Shown here: in pieces, positions 8,919 to 19,045 of the stretch
Layout: every line of letters starts with the position of its first letter
How positions within the stretch are numbered: the stretch's first letter is position 1
Source: Pasteurella multocida subsp. multocida OH4807
Lineage (GTDB): Bacteria; Pseudomonadota; Gammaproteobacteria; Enterobacterales; Pasteurellaceae
DNA: 64,000 bases
NCBI GenBank assembly: GCA_000973525.1
Contig: CP004391.1
Location: 1,264,001 to 1,328,000 of the forward strand
Direction: 5' to 3'
The notes under the pieces: model-generated
Seen by the model: only the letters and a program-made list of their open reading frames with translations
What the model was told of the DNA's origin: nothing
Database searches by the model: none
Position numbers and translations under genes: made by a program

Positions 8919-9546
8919 GCAAATTCGAGAAATTTTAGAGCCAGAATATGACATCGTTGAGATTTTCGAGAGTCTGCAAGGCGAAGGTTTTAACACGGGT
9001 ATGCCGAGCATTTTTGTGCGTTTTGGTAAATGTAACTTGGCTTGTCCTTGGTGCGACACCCATTACAATCAATACACCACATGGTCGCTCAGCCAAATTC
9101 GACAAAAAGTACGGTCGTTTTCTGCGAAGAATATTATTATCACAGGGGGCGAACCGACTATTGTGCCTAAAATCGAGCATTTGCTAGAGGCATTGAAAGC
9201 TGAGGGATATTTTTTAGCCATTGAAACCAATGGGTTAAAAACAATCCCGAGCCAGATTGATTATATTGCGACCAGCCCTAAACGCTTATATCAGCATAAA
9301 TACCAGCAAAAATGCATTCCCTTTGCTAACGAAGTTCGCATTGTGGCAGATGAAGATGCATTCAACTTTTGTGAGCAAATTGAGCAACAAATCCAAGCTG
9401 AACGCTATTATTTATCTCCTTGTGAAATCGATGGTGAGATGAATTTGCTGGAAACTATCACACAAATTGGTCTATTAAATCAACGAGTTAATAAACCAAA
9501 ATGGCAACTTAGCATCCAAACCCACAAATTAATTGGTATTGAATAA
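8917..9546 (+). CDS. queE: 7-carboxy-7-deazaguanine synthase (radical SAM)
   Basis: QueE uses S-adenosylmethionine and a 4Fe-4S cluster to contract 6-carboxytetrahydropterin to 7-carboxy-7-deazaguanine. The 209-residue protein carries the cluster-binding CNLACPWC (CX3CX2C, about residues 32-39) and the GGEPT SAM motif. The start chosen is GTG at 8917, giving MQIREILEPEYD; no in-frame ATG lies in a sensible position before the conserved SLQGEG segment. A terminator overlaps its stop. Confidence 0.93.
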   Translation: MQIREILEPEYDIVEIFESLQGEGFNTGMPSIFVRFGKCNLACPWCDTHYNQYTTWSLSQIRQKVRSFSAKNIIITGGEPTIVPKIEHLLEALKAEGYFLAIETNGLKTIPSQIDYIATSPKRLYQHKYQQKCIPFANEVRIVADEDAFNFCEQIEQQIQAERYYLSPCEIDGEMNLLETITQIGLLNQRVNKPKWQLSIQTHKLIGIE

Positions 9547-9568
9547 AGGTGAGTTTTTCACCTTTTTT
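9545..9568 (+). terminator. intrinsic terminator of the queCDE operon
   Basis: Stem AAAGGTGA / TCACCTTT with loop GTTTT and a run of six T, beginning inside the queE stop codon. Confidence 0.85.
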
Positions 9569-9588
9569 CATTTTTAGAGATATTTCGC

Positions 9589-9620
9589 TTGATCATTATA
9601 TAAATAAATATATAATGATC
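9589..9620 (+). promoter_or_regulatory. promoter with overlapping 12-bp palindromic operator
   Basis: TTGATC (9589-9594), 16-bp spacer, perfect -10 TATAAT (9611-9616). A perfect inverted repeat GATCATTATATA (9591-9602) / TATATAATGATC (9609-9620) with a 6-bp spacer covers the promoter from the -35 to just beyond the -10, as expected for a repressor site. The arms contain ATAATGAT, half of a Fur-box-like sequence, but the whole does not match a full Fur consensus. Confidence 0.55.
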
Positions 9621-9622
9621 TT

Positions 9623-9712
9623 GTTTTTAATTTGAAGTAGTAAATACACTTGGCTAATGCGAACACTCCCCCATAATCTTGAAAAAAGATTTTCGCATTA
9701 GCCATTTTTTTT
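9623..9712 (+). ncRNA. candidate small regulatory RNA, about 90 nt
   Basis: Predicted start about seven bases after the TATAAT at 9611-9616. No ORF is present. The 3' part folds into a perfect 13-bp stem TGGCTAATGCGAA (9651-9663) / TTCGCATTAGCCA (9692-9704) followed by eight T (9705-9712), a classic sRNA terminator. The 28-base loop carries the C-rich stretch CACTCCCCCA, able to pair with Shine-Dalgarno-like G-rich mRNA, and a small ATCTT/AAGAT helix. queE already ends in its own terminator and the NIF3-family gene starts 70 bases later, so this unit stands alone. HrrF, a Fur-controlled sRNA of Haemophilus influenzae, is one possible relative, untested. Confidence 0.55.
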
Positions 9713-9781
9713 CTTCTTATTCCCACATAAATCCTTTACCATTGCCTACATATCTCATCAAACACAACTGAAATACAGACT

Positions 9782-10537
9782 ATGAATCATCTTGAACTTG
9801 AACGCATTTTAAATCAAAAACTCAACGCAACCAGCATTTCAGATTACGCCCCAAATGGTTTACAAGTAGAAGGCAAAGCTGAAATCAAAAAAATCATCAC
9901 AGGCGTCACCGCCAGCCAAGCGCTAATTGACTATGCAGTAAGCCAACATGCCGATGCGCTTTTAGTACATCACGGTTATTTTTGGAAAAGTGAAAATCCT
10001 TGCATTCGTGGCATGAAAGGAAAACGCATTAAAACCCTATTAGTCAATAACATCAATTTATACGGTTATCACCTACCTTTAGATGTACACGCCGAGCTCG
10101 GCAATAACGCACGCCTTGCACAATTGTTAGAAATTGAAAATTTACAGCCACTAGAATCAGGTTCCGTCAGCATCCCCGTCTATGGCACATTAACAACCCC
10201 ATTAACCAGCGACGCATTGGCTGCACGCATTGAACACGTTCTCAATCGCAAACCATTAGTTTGTAGCGAAAATGCACCGCACTTAATCTGCACTGTAGGC
10301 ATATGTACTGGTGGAGGACAGGGGTATATTGATATAGTCGCAAATCAAGGCGTAGATGCCTTTATTACGGGCGAAGTGTCTGAGCAAACTATTCATTCTG
10401 CACGTGAACAAGGGATTCATTTCTTTGCTGCGGGCCACCACGCCACAGAACGTTATGGCATTCAAGCATTAGGAGAATGGTTAGCGGGTGAATATGGTCT
10501 CGAGGTTGAATTTAAAGATATCGATAATCCAGCTTAA
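9782..10537 (+). CDS. NIF3-family dinuclear-metal protein (YbgI-like)
   Basis: A 251-residue cytoplasmic protein of the NIF3/YbgI family, which forms toroidal hexamers with two metal ions per subunit; some members are annotated as GTP cyclohydrolase I type 2 homologues, but the physiological reaction is not settled. Metal ligands are visible as LLVHHGYFW (near residue 62), the LPLDVHAELGNN segment and the C-terminal GHHATERYG. Single gene, followed by the fabI promoter. Confidence 0.92.
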   Translation: MNHLELERILNQKLNATSISDYAPNGLQVEGKAEIKKIITGVTASQALIDYAVSQHADALLVHHGYFWKSENPCIRGMKGKRIKTLLVNNINLYGYHLPLDVHAELGNNARLAQLLEIENLQPLESGSVSIPVYGTLTTPLTSDALAARIEHVLNRKPLVCSENAPHLICTVGICTGGGQGYIDIVANQGVDAFITGEVSEQTIHSAREQGIHFFAAGHHATERYGIQALGEWLAGEYGLEVEFKDIDNPA

Positions 10538-10549
10538 ATAAGGTCCGCT

Positions 10550-10578
10550 TTGTATTTATTCACATTTTCCCTTATACT
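10550..10578 (+). promoter_or_regulatory. sigma-70 promoter of fabI
   Basis: TTGTAT (10550-10555), exactly 17 bp, TATACT (10573-10578), in the 76-bp gap before fabI. The predicted transcript has a leader of about 29 bases with AAAGG eight bases from the ATG. Confidence 0.65.
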
Positions 10579-10613
10579 AGCAACAATTTTTAACATACGA
10601 AAAGGTATTGATT

Positions 10614-11396
10614 ATGGGTTTCTTAACAAATAAACGTATTTTAATCGCCGGTGTCGCAAGCAATCGTTCAATCGCTTACGGTATCGCGCAAGCGATGAAA
10701 CGCGAAGGTGCAGAATTAGCCTTTACTTATCAAAACGACAAATTAAAAAGCCGTGTAGAAGAATTTGCGAAAGAATTAGGTTCAGATATCGTGATTCCTT
10801 GCGATGTAGGTACCGATGAAAGTATTGAACAATGCTTTACTGAATTAGCAAAACACTGGGATAAATTTGATGGTTTTGTTCACTCAATCGCATTCGCTCC
10901 GGGCGATCAATTAGATGGCGACTACGTAGATGCAGTAAATCGTGAAGGTTTCCGTATCGCACACGATGTCAGCTCATACAGCTTCGTTGCTATGGCAAAA
11001 GCGGCACGTGGAATGTTGAATCCAAATGCTGCATTATTAACCCTTTCTTACTTAGGTGCTGAGCGTGCAATCCCTAACTACAACGTCATGGGTTTAGCAA
11101 AAGCGTCATTAGAAGCCAATACTCGTTTTATGGCGGCATCGTTAGGCAAAGATGGCATTCGTGTTAATGCAATCTCTGCGGGTCCAATCCGCACGTTAGC
11201 GGCATCAGGTATCAAAAACTTCAAGAAAATGCTAGCTAACTTCGAACAAACTGCACCATTACGCCGTACCGTCACCATTGAAGATGTCGGTAACTCTGCC
11301 GCTTTCCTATGTTCAGACTTAGCCGCGGGTGTGACTGGCGAGGTACTACACGTCGACGCGGGCTTCAGTATTGTTGCGATGGGCGAACTTGAATAA
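10614..11396 (+). CDS. fabI: enoyl-[acyl-carrier-protein] reductase (NADH)
   Basis: Reduces enoyl-ACP in the last step of each fatty-acid elongation cycle; the triclosan target. From the ATG at 10614, preceded by AAAGG, the product is 260 residues, close to the E. coli enzyme. Visible are the cofactor loop [11 protein letters not shown] and the catalytic YX6K motif in NYNVMGLAK. An in-frame TTG six bases earlier is a poorer start. A hairpin terminator follows. Confidence 0.97.
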   Translation: MGFLTNKRILIAGVASNRSIAYGIAQAMKREGAELAFTYQNDKLKSRVEEFAKELGSDIVIPCDVGTDESIEQCFTELAKHWDKFDGFVHSIAFAPGDQLDGDYVDAVNREGFRIAHDVSSYSFVAMAKAARGMLNPNAALLTLSYLGAERAIPNYNVMGLAKASLEANTRFMAASLGKDGIRVNAISAGPIRTLAASGIKNFKKMLANFEQTAPLRRTVTIEDVGNSAAFLCSDLAAGVTGEVLHVDAGFSIVAMGELE

Positions 11397-11413
11397 GTTT
11401 TATGATGTATTTT

Positions 11414-11439
11414 AAGCGGACGATCTCGTCCGCTTTTTT
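11414..11439 (+). terminator. intrinsic terminator after fabI
   Basis: Stem AAGCGGACGA / TCGTCCGCTT with a very short loop and six T. Confidence 0.85.
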
Positions 11440-11462
11440 GACGTTTTCACGGATAATTTTTA

Positions 11463-13442
11463 ATGTTCCAAAATAACCCCCTCCTTTCTCAATTAAAACA
11501 ACAAATCAGAGACAGTAAACAACAAGTTGAAGGAACCGTAAAAAGTTCTGATAAAGCATTTGGCTTCCTCGAATGCGATAAAAAAAGCTACTTTATTCCT
11601 CCAGCAGCGATGAAAAAAGTCATGCATGGTGACAAAATCAAGGCCCTCATTGAAGTCGTTGGTGATAAAGAACAAGCAGAACCTGATGCACTAATCGAGC
11701 CAATGCTCACTCGCTTTATTGCACGTGTACGCTTTAATAAAGACAAAAAATTACAAGTATTGGTGGATCATCCGCAAATTAATCAACCAATGGGTACTAG
11801 CCAAAGCAAATCAGTAAAAGAAACATTACAAGAGGGTGATTGGGTAGTGGCGACCTTAAAAACCCACCCGTTACGCGACGATCGTTTTTTCTTTGCTCAA
11901 ATCCAACAATTTATTTGTAAGGCTGACGATGAACTTGCTCCTTGGTGGGTCACTTTAGCACGTCACGAGCAATCTCGTTATCCTGTGAAAGGATTGGACA
12001 GTTACGAAATGCAAGATCAGCAAACTCGTGAAGATTTGACCGCACTTCACTTCGTGACTATCGATGCTGAAACCACTAAAGATATGGACGATGCCTTATA
12101 CATCGAACCAATTCAACAAAATGGGCAACAAACGGGCTGGCGTTTAGTGGTTGCAATTGCTGATCCAACGGCTTACATTGCGTTAGATTCACAAATTGAA
12201 AAAGAAGCAAAACAACGTTGTTTCACTAACTATTTGCCGGGTTTCAATATCCCAATGCTACCACCTGAATTATCTGATGAACTGTGCTCATTAATGAAAG
12301 ACGAAGTTCGCCCTGCATTGGTTTGTTATATTGAAACGGATTTAGTAGGCAACATGAGTGCAAAGCCACGTTTTGTTTCTGCTTATGTACAATCAAAAGC
12401 TAAATTAATTTATGACCGCATTTCTGATTATTTAGAAAATAAAGCCGATGCTTGGCAGCCAGAAAATGAGCAAGAAAAGCAGCAAATTGATTGGTTACAT
12501 CAATTTACTTTAGCGCGGATTGAGTGGCGTAAACAGCATTCGTTATTATTCAAAGAAAAGCCCGATTACACTTTCATTCTTGCTGAAAATGGTAAAGTGC
12601 AAGAAATCAAAGCGGAATACCGCCGTATTGCCAACCAAATTGTGGAAGAATGTATGATCATTGCTAACATTTGTGCTGCACAATATTTAGATGAGCACGC
12701 AAAGTGCGGTATCTTTAATGCACATTTAGGCTTTGATAAAAAATCACTCGAAAACGTACAACAATTTTTATTAGCAAATCTAGCAAATGAAGAAACTGAG
12801 GCGGAACTAGCTGAACGTTATTCTACTGAAAATCTAGCGACATTAGCAGGCTACTGCCAAATGCGTCACGATATTGAACCGATTGAAGGCAATTATTTAG
12901 AATTGCGTTTACGCCGTTTCTTAACCTTTGCAGAATTTAAGTCCGAATTAGCACCGCACTTTGGCTTAGGCTTAACAGGTTATGCGACTTGGACTTCACC
13001 AATTCGTAAATATTCAGATATGGTGAACCATCGCTTAATCAAAGCGATATTAACCCACAGCGAATGTGAAAAGCCACAAGATGAAGTGCTCGCTCGTTTA
13101 CAAGAAGCACGCCGTCAAAACCGCTTAGTGGAGCGTGATATTGCGGATTGGTTATATTGCCGTTACTTAGCAGAAAAAGTCGAACAAAAACCGACTTTTA
13201 AAGCGGAAGTCCAAGATGTAATGCGTGGCGGGTTGCGTGTTCAGTTAGCGGAAAATGGGGCATCTGTCTTTATTCCAGCCTCACAGCTACACAATAATAA
13301 AGACGAAATGCAAGCAAATTCAGATGAACTTGCGATGTATATCAAGGGTGAAGTCGCTTATAAAATTGGCGATATGATTGATGTACAATTGCTTGAAGTG
13401 AAAGAAGACACCCGCAGTATTATCGGTACCGTTGTCCAATAA
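11463..13442 (+). CDS. rnb: exoribonuclease II
   Basis: RNase II degrades single-stranded RNA 3' to 5' processively. The 659-residue product has two N-terminal cold-shock-like domains, the RNB catalytic core with the acidic cluster DAETTKDMDDALY (about residues 200-212), and a C-terminal S1 domain (about 575-655). Three uptake cores lie inside the gene (12039, 12702, 12953). Its terminator is shared with convergent murA. Confidence 0.96.
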   Translation: MFQNNPLLSQLKQQIRDSKQQVEGTVKSSDKAFGFLECDKKSYFIPPAAMKKVMHGDKIKALIEVVGDKEQAEPDALIEPMLTRFIARVRFNKDKKLQVLVDHPQINQPMGTSQSKSVKETLQEGDWVVATLKTHPLRDDRFFFAQIQQFICKADDELAPWWVTLARHEQSRYPVKGLDSYEMQDQQTREDLTALHFVTIDAETTKDMDDALYIEPIQQNGQQTGWRLVVAIADPTAYIALDSQIEKEAKQRCFTNYLPGFNIPMLPPELSDELCSLMKDEVRPALVCYIETDLVGNMSAKPRFVSAYVQSKAKLIYDRISDYLENKADAWQPENEQEKQQIDWLHQFTLARIEWRKQHSLLFKEKPDYTFILAENGKVQEIKAEYRRIANQIVEECMIIANICAAQYLDEHAKCGIFNAHLGFDKKSLENVQQFLLANLANEETEAELAERYSTENLATLAGYCQMRHDIEPIEGNYLELRLRRFLTFAEFKSELAPHFGLGLTGYATWTSPIRKYSDMVNHRLIKAILTHSECEKPQDEVLARLQEARRQNRLVERDIADWLYCRYLAEKVEQKPTFKAEVQDVMRGGLRVQLAENGASVFIPASQLHNNKDEMQANSDELAMYIKGEVAYKIGDMIDVQLLEVKEDTRSIIGTVVQ

Positions 13443-13453
13443 AAGAGAGCAAC

Positions 13454-13484
13454 AAAAAAGGGAAATTTAACATTTCCCTTTTTT
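13454..13484. terminator. bidirectional terminator between rnb and murA
   Basis: Stem AAAAAAGGGAAAT / ATTTCCCTTTTTT with loop TTAAC; A-tract on one side and T-tract on the other serve the two convergent genes. Confidence 0.88.
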
Positions 13485-13501
13485 ATTTGAACAATTATTT
13501 A

Positions 13502-14797
<1,296 letters not shown>

Positions 14798-15055
14798 TTA
14801 ACGAGGTTGATTAAGTAAGCGTTCACGCTTCCATTTTTCAACAGTATACGTTTTAATTGTTAATGCATGAATGGCATTACTTGAAATGTGTTCCATTAAT
14901 GGCGCGTAAATTAATTGTTGTTGTTTGACTCTTGATAGCCCAGCAAACTCATCACTTACTGCAATGACACCATAATGCGCATTTTCACCTTGAACATACA
15001 CTTCATCTAAGTTGAGTGCTGCTTTTAAAATTCGTTCTATTTCTTGCGTTTCCAT
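14798..15055 (-). CDS. ibaG: BolA-family protein IbaG (YrbA)
   Basis: An 85-residue BolA-like protein; the family partners with monothiol glutaredoxins in iron-sulfur handling, and in E. coli ibaG is linked to acid stress. The start is set at the ATG at 15055 (METQEIERIL), which overlaps the mlaB stop as TAATG; the open frame extends further upstream but that part is the mlaB coding region. The BolA signature is visible in the segment from GLSRVKQQQL to AIHALTIKTYT. Confidence 0.93.
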   Translation of the reverse strand: METQEIERILKAALNLDEVYVQGENAHYGVIAVSDEFAGLSRVKQQQLIYAPLMEHISSNAIHALTIKTYTVEKWKRERLLNQPR

Positions 15056-15414
15056 TAACTCTTTCCGTTGGATTGAACAAATGTTGCTATCCAATGAGAT
15101 AGCCCAAATAAATCCGCCAAGGTAAATAATTGGCTTGGCGCATTTTTTAACACAATGCGATATTCCCGTTGTATTGTCGTGTGGCAAAACTGCAAAACAT
15201 CACATAATAACGCAAACCCAGCCGAATCAATTCGCTTAATCTGGGATAAATCCCACTCTACGTTATACTGACTGATTTTTTCTACAGACAAAAAAGAAGC
15301 ACGTTGCTCCCATAAAGGAAGCAACGTGTCACGAGATAGCTCTCCAATTAATTGGATTACTATTTTATCATCATTTTGTGTGATTACCCAAGTTAAACTT
15401 TTTTCCGTTTGCAT
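15055..15414 (-). CDS. mlaB: STAS-domain protein MlaB
   Basis: Cytoplasmic subunit of the MlaFEDB ABC complex that moves phospholipids between outer and inner membranes. The 119-residue product is a single STAS domain; the conserved segment IKRIDSAGFALLCD (about 59-72) includes the serine/aspartate loop that contacts the MlaF ATPase. It overlaps ibaG by one base and lies 4 bp after mlaC. Confidence 0.9.
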   Translation of the reverse strand: MQTEKSLTWVITQNDDKIVIQLIGELSRDTLLPLWEQRASFLSVEKISQYNVEWDLSQIKRIDSAGFALLCDVLQFCHTTIQREYRIVLKNAPSQLFTLADLFGLSHWIATFVQSNGKS

Positions 15415-15418
15415 GTGC

Positions 15419-16057
15419 TTATTTACTTAACGTCACGGGTGCTTTTGCCGCTTTTTCTACTTGCTCAGTCAACGCATCTAAGCCACTTTTTACGATAGTT
15501 GGAGACCACTCTTTTTCTTTGGTTTCCACCATACTGACGCCTTCAGCACTCATATCAAACACTTGCCACTTACCCGATTTGCTATTTTTATACCAGTAAA
15601 ATGTCAGGTTGACAGGGGCTTGATTACCGCTCTGAATCACTTTGACACGGATACTTGCTGTTTTATCCGCTGATTCCGCTTTAGGTTTTTCAATTTGTAG
15701 CTTTTGATCACTATACAAGGTCAAAACCTGAGCATACGTTTGTTCAATATATTGCTCAAATGCGGTAAAAAACTTTTCTCTTTGTTCTGGCGTGGTCGAT
15801 TTAAAGTTTTTACCCAAAACTTTTGAGCCTGCGTATTTTACATGGACATAAGGCATTAACTCATGACGCACAATCGTTCTTAAGTAATTTGGATCTTGCT
15901 TAATATTGCTTTGATTACTGGTAATGCTTTTAAATAATTTATCCGAGACTTCTACCGTTAACTCATAGGGAGTCTCTGCTGCCCAAGCCTGCACTGAAAA
16001 AAGTGCAGTTGAAATAATCATAATTTTACGCATAATACGTTTCATTGTTGTCCACAT
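15419..16057 (-). CDS. mlaC: periplasmic phospholipid-binding protein MlaC
   Basis: Soluble shuttle carrying phospholipid between MlaA in the outer membrane and MlaFEDB in the inner membrane. The 212-residue precursor has a signal peptide ending near QAWAA (residue 27), followed by the MlaC/Ttg2D domain. The ATG at 16057 has a good ribosome site (AGGAGA). Confidence 0.93.
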   Translation of the reverse strand: MWTTMKRIMRKIMIISTALFSVQAWAAETPYELTVEVSDKLFKSITSNQSNIKQDPNYLRTIVRHELMPYVHVKYAGSKVLGKNFKSTTPEQREKFFTAFEQYIEQTYAQVLTLYSDQKLQIEKPKAESADKTASIRVKVIQSGNQAPVNLTFYWYKNSKSGKWQVFDMSAEGVSMVETKEKEWSPTIVKSGLDALTEQVEKAAKAPVTLSK

Positions 16058-16104
16058 CGTTCTCTCCTAATTTTACTTTCCTAATCCATTCACAAAAATT
16101 TAAT

Positions 16105-16608
16105 TTATTGTACCTTTTCTGATTCTGCACTATTTTCATTCTTGTTACGATCACCATACAAGAATTGTCCAACTAAATCCTCAAGGACCAAGGCAGATTT
16201 CGTATCAACGACACGATCACCTTCTTTCCACATCTCGACTTCACCATCATCAAACCCGACGCTTAATGCGATGTATTGTTCGCCCAATAGACCCGATGTT
16301 TTAATCGATAAGGCACTGGTTTCAGGGATCTCATTATAACGTTCATCAATGGCGATCGTCACAACAGGCAAATAACTTTTTTCATCCAATGCAATATCTG
16401 TGACTCGACCAATAACGACTCCGCCCACTTTTAATGGCGAACGGACTTTCAATCCGCCAATATTGTCAAATGTGGCATGAATTTTATAAGATTTCGCTTC
16501 ACTAAACCCTTCTATATTTGCAACTTTGAGGCCTAAAAAAACCAGTGCGCTCATTCCTAATAACAGGAATAAGCCAACCCAAAATTCATATTTCCGCGTT
16601 TGTCGCAT
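16105..16608 (-). CDS. mlaD: MCE-domain protein MlaD
   Basis: Inner-membrane-anchored periplasmic MCE subunit that forms a hexameric ring on MlaE for lipid passage. The 167-residue protein has one N-terminal transmembrane helix (about 8-28) and one MCE domain (about 38-118) with the segment VRSPLKVGGVVIGRV, followed by a hydrophobic C-terminal helix. Mid-position in the mla operon. Confidence 0.94.
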   Translation of the reverse strand: MRQTRKYEFWVGLFLLLGMSALVFLGLKVANIEGFSEAKSYKIHATFDNIGGLKVRSPLKVGGVVIGRVTDIALDEKSYLPVVTIAIDERYNEIPETSALSIKTSGLLGEQYIALSVGFDDGEVEMWKEGDRVVDTKSALVLEDLVGQFLYGDRNKNENSAESEKVQ

Positions 16609-16649
16609 AACATTTCCTTTATGTTCAAAATAATCAAATCAAATTTCAA

Positions 16650-17432
16650 TTAACTCGCACCAAACATTAATGCAGTTAAAACAAAATCAAGTCCGAGGAC
16701 AACTAAAGAAGCATGAACTACCGTTCTGGTTGTTGCTTTACTAATCCCTTCTGATGTAGGGATACAGTCATAACCGTTAAATAAAGCAATCCACACTACT
16801 GCAATAGCAAAACAGAGGCTTTTAATAAAGCCATTAAGCAAGTCTTTTTCCCATGTCACTGCATTTTGCATCACAGACCAAAAACTTCCTGCGTCTACGC
16901 CTTTCCAATCCACCCCAACAAGCGAGCCTCCCCAAATGCCAATAGCCGTAAAAATGACCGCTAAAATGGGCATAGCAATCACACCTGCCCAAAAGCGAGG
17001 TGCAATCACACGACGCAATGGGTCGACCGCCATCATTTCTAAACTCGATAGCTGTTCTGTCGCTTTCATCAAACCAATTTCAGCAGTTAATGCTGAACCT
17101 GCACGCCCTGCGAATAATAGCGCCGTGACCACAGGACCTAACTCACGTAACAACGACAGTGCAACTAATTGCCCTAAACTTGTTTCTGCTGAAAAATCAA
17201 CCAGAACAACATAACCTTGTAAACCAAGAACCATGCCAATAAATAAACCTGACAGCATAATGATTAACAACGATTGCACACCCAAAACATGCAGTTGTTT
17301 AATTAATAATGGAAAATGCTTTCTCAGTTGTGGCTGTCCAACTAACGCGCCAAATAACATAAAGCCCGCACGTCCCATGGCACGACATGAACTTATCACC
17401 TGTTGACCAAGATTTGAAATAAAATGTATCAT
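16650..17432 (-). CDS. mlaE: ABC transporter permease MlaE
   Basis: Membrane subunit of the MlaFEDB phospholipid transporter. The 260-residue polytopic protein carries the MlaE-family segment [18 protein letters not shown] and [11 protein letters not shown], which couples to the ATPase. Its ATG overlaps the mlaF stop as ATGA (4 bp). Confidence 0.96.
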   Translation of the reverse strand: MIHFISNLGQQVISSCRAMGRAGFMLFGALVGQPQLRKHFPLLIKQLHVLGVQSLLIIMLSGLFIGMVLGLQGYVVLVDFSAETSLGQLVALSLLRELGPVVTALLFAGRAGSALTAEIGLMKATEQLSSLEMMAVDPLRRVIAPRFWAGVIAMPILAVIFTAIGIWGGSLVGVDWKGVDAGSFWSVMQNAVTWEKDLLNGFIKSLCFAIAVVWIALFNGYDCIPTSEGISKATTRTVVHASLVVLGLDFVLTALMFGAS

Positions 17433-18223
17433 GCGAATAACGCCTCTACGTAATCAGAAGCAGGAAAATGAAAACGCACGGGTCCATCTGCCTCTCCATC
17501 AAGAAATTGACGCACTTGTGGATCGTGGCTCTGCAATAATTGTTCAGATGTTCCTTCTGCGATCACGCGCTTATCCGCAATAATATAGGCATAATCGGCA
17601 ATACTTAAGACTTCTTGTACATCATGAGATACAACAATAGAAGTGAGCTGCAAGGCTTCATTTAGGCGTTTAATCAAACTTAAAATCACCCCCATACTAA
17701 TAGGATCTTGTCCTGCAAAAGGTTCGTCAAACATGATCAATTCTGGATCCAGCGCAATCGCACGGGCTAATGCCGCGCGTCTTACCATCCCACCCGATAA
17801 TTCAGATGGCATTAAGTCTGCTGCACCACGTAACCCAACGGCCTCAAGTTTCATTAAAACTATTTTGCGGATTAATTGTTCTGGCAGACGAGTATGTTCA
17901 CGAATCGGAAACGCGACATTATCAAATGTGGAAATATCAGTAAATAATGCCCCAGATTGAAACAACATTCCCATCTTTTGACGCACTTGATATAGATCAG
18001 AACGAGATAACTGACAAATATCTTGTCCTTCAAACCAAATTTCACCTTTCTCTGGCTGCAGTTGTCCACCAATCAACTTTAATAACGTTGTTTTACCGAT
18101 ACCAGAGGGTCCCATAATTGCAGTAATTTTTCCTTTTGCAAACTGCAAATTCAGGTTATCGTAAATGGTACGTTCGCCTCGTTTAAACGTGAGGTTTTTC
18201 ACTTCAATTAAGGGATTATTCAT
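17429..18223 (-). CDS. mlaF: ABC transporter ATP-binding protein MlaF
   Basis: ATPase of the Mla lipid system. From the ATG at 18223 ([10 protein letters not shown]) the product is 264 residues: Walker [10 protein letters not shown], signature [14 protein letters not shown], Walker [10 protein letters not shown] and H-loop VVSHD are all present. The frame stays open 14 codons further to a TTG, but the downstream ATG fits the family. First gene of mlaFEDCB-ibaG-murA, divergent from lptC. Confidence 0.95.
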   Translation of the reverse strand: MNNPLIEVKNLTFKRGERTIYDNLNLQFAKGKITAIMGPSGIGKTTLLKLIGGQLQPEKGEIWFEGQDICQLSRSDLYQVRQKMGMLFQSGALFTDISTFDNVAFPIREHTRLPEQLIRKIVLMKLEAVGLRGAADLMPSELSGGMVRRAALARAIALDPELIMFDEPFAGQDPISMGVILSLIKRLNEALQLTSIVVSHDVQEVLSIADYAYIIADKRVIAEGTSEQLLQSHDPQVRQFLDGEADGPVRFHFPASDYVEALFA

Positions 18224-18379
18224 AAAACTGCTTTTGCTAAATTGGAATACATCAAAAATTAACAAGGGATATTCTATTAATTCCCCTTGAATGTCAAATT
18301 TTCATCAATATAGAACGAATTGTCATTTGACTCGTTATCTTGAAAAAAGTTTCCTATCGCAAAAATTTTCTGAAAACCT

Positions 18380-18388
18380 ACCGCACTT
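18380..18388 (-). repeat. DNA uptake signal sequence core
   Basis: Exact ACCGCACTT in the divergent mlaF-lptC gap, upstream of the presumed lptC promoter. Confidence 0.8.
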
Positions 18389-18412
18389 TGCTTTGTTTTA
18401 TCAAAATTATGC

Positions 18413-18437
18413 TATGATTATAGGTTAATGATTAACC
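18413..18437 (+). promoter_or_regulatory. presumed lptC -10 element and adjacent palindrome
   Basis: TATGAT (18413-18418) is a plausible -10; no strong -35 is visible (TTGCTT is 19 bp upstream). Immediately downstream, around the expected transcription start, is the perfect 15-bp palindrome GGTTAATGATTAACC (18423-18437), placed like an operator. The binding protein is unknown. Confidence 0.4.
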
Positions 18438-18460
18438 CTAGTTACTTGAAAATACGCATT

Positions 18461-19045
18461 ATGAATATTCGTTGGAATATTGTTTTATCTGTCATTGCAT
18501 TTATTTTGCTTGCCTGGTTTTATTCACTCAACCAAAGTGAACAAAGCCTCAATGGGCTAATTAAGAAACCCGACAGCCCAGAATACACAGGACAACACAT
18601 GCAAACGACCGTCTTTTCACCAACAGGGAAAAAACAATATCTTGCTACCTCTGACACTGTTGCTCACTTTACCGCCTCTGGTGAAACGCATTTTGACCAA
18701 CCTGAAGTGTATTTATTTGACATCGACCGTTCAGACAAAAACATCAATAAAGATAAAGAAAGCTGGAAACTACGTGCAGATAAAGCGGTACTCACGAAAG
18801 ATAATATGCTGTACTTAGAAGGAAATGTGTTAGCAGAAAGTCTTTTTACTCTTTCTCGTTTACAGCGTGTTGAAACTGAACGTGCTGTTATCAATTTATC
18901 AACACAAGATATTACATCCGATACAACAGTGAAGATTTATGGACAAAACTTTCACTCAACAGGTTTAAAATTAACAGGTAACTTGCAACAACAAGTGGCC
19001 ACTTTAAAAGAGCAGGTAAATACGTACTATGAAATTAACAAGTAA
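18461..19045 (+). CDS. lptC: LPS export protein LptC
   Basis: Bitopic inner-membrane protein that takes LPS from LptB2FG and passes it to LptA. From the ATG at 18461 (MNIRWNIVL) it is 194 residues with one N-terminal transmembrane helix (about 5-22) and a periplasmic beta-jellyroll. An earlier in-frame ATG at 18428 would add 11 residues but lies within the palindrome. Its 3' end overlaps lptA by 17 bp. Confidence 0.93.
   Translation: MNIRWNIVLSVIAFILLAWFYSLNQSEQSLNGLIKKPDSPEYTGQHMQTTVFSPTGKKQYLATSDTVAHFTASGETHFDQPEVYLFDIDRSDKNINKDKESWKLRADKAVLTKDNMLYLEGNVLAESLFTLSRLQRVETERAVINLSTQDITSDTTVKIYGQNFHSTGLKLTGNLQQQVATLKEQVNTYYEINK

Noticed and set aside
9591-9620. A full Fur box over the small-RNA promoter
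   Set aside because: Only the ATAATGAT half matches; the 19-base consensus is not met, so Fur control is kept as a hypothesis only.
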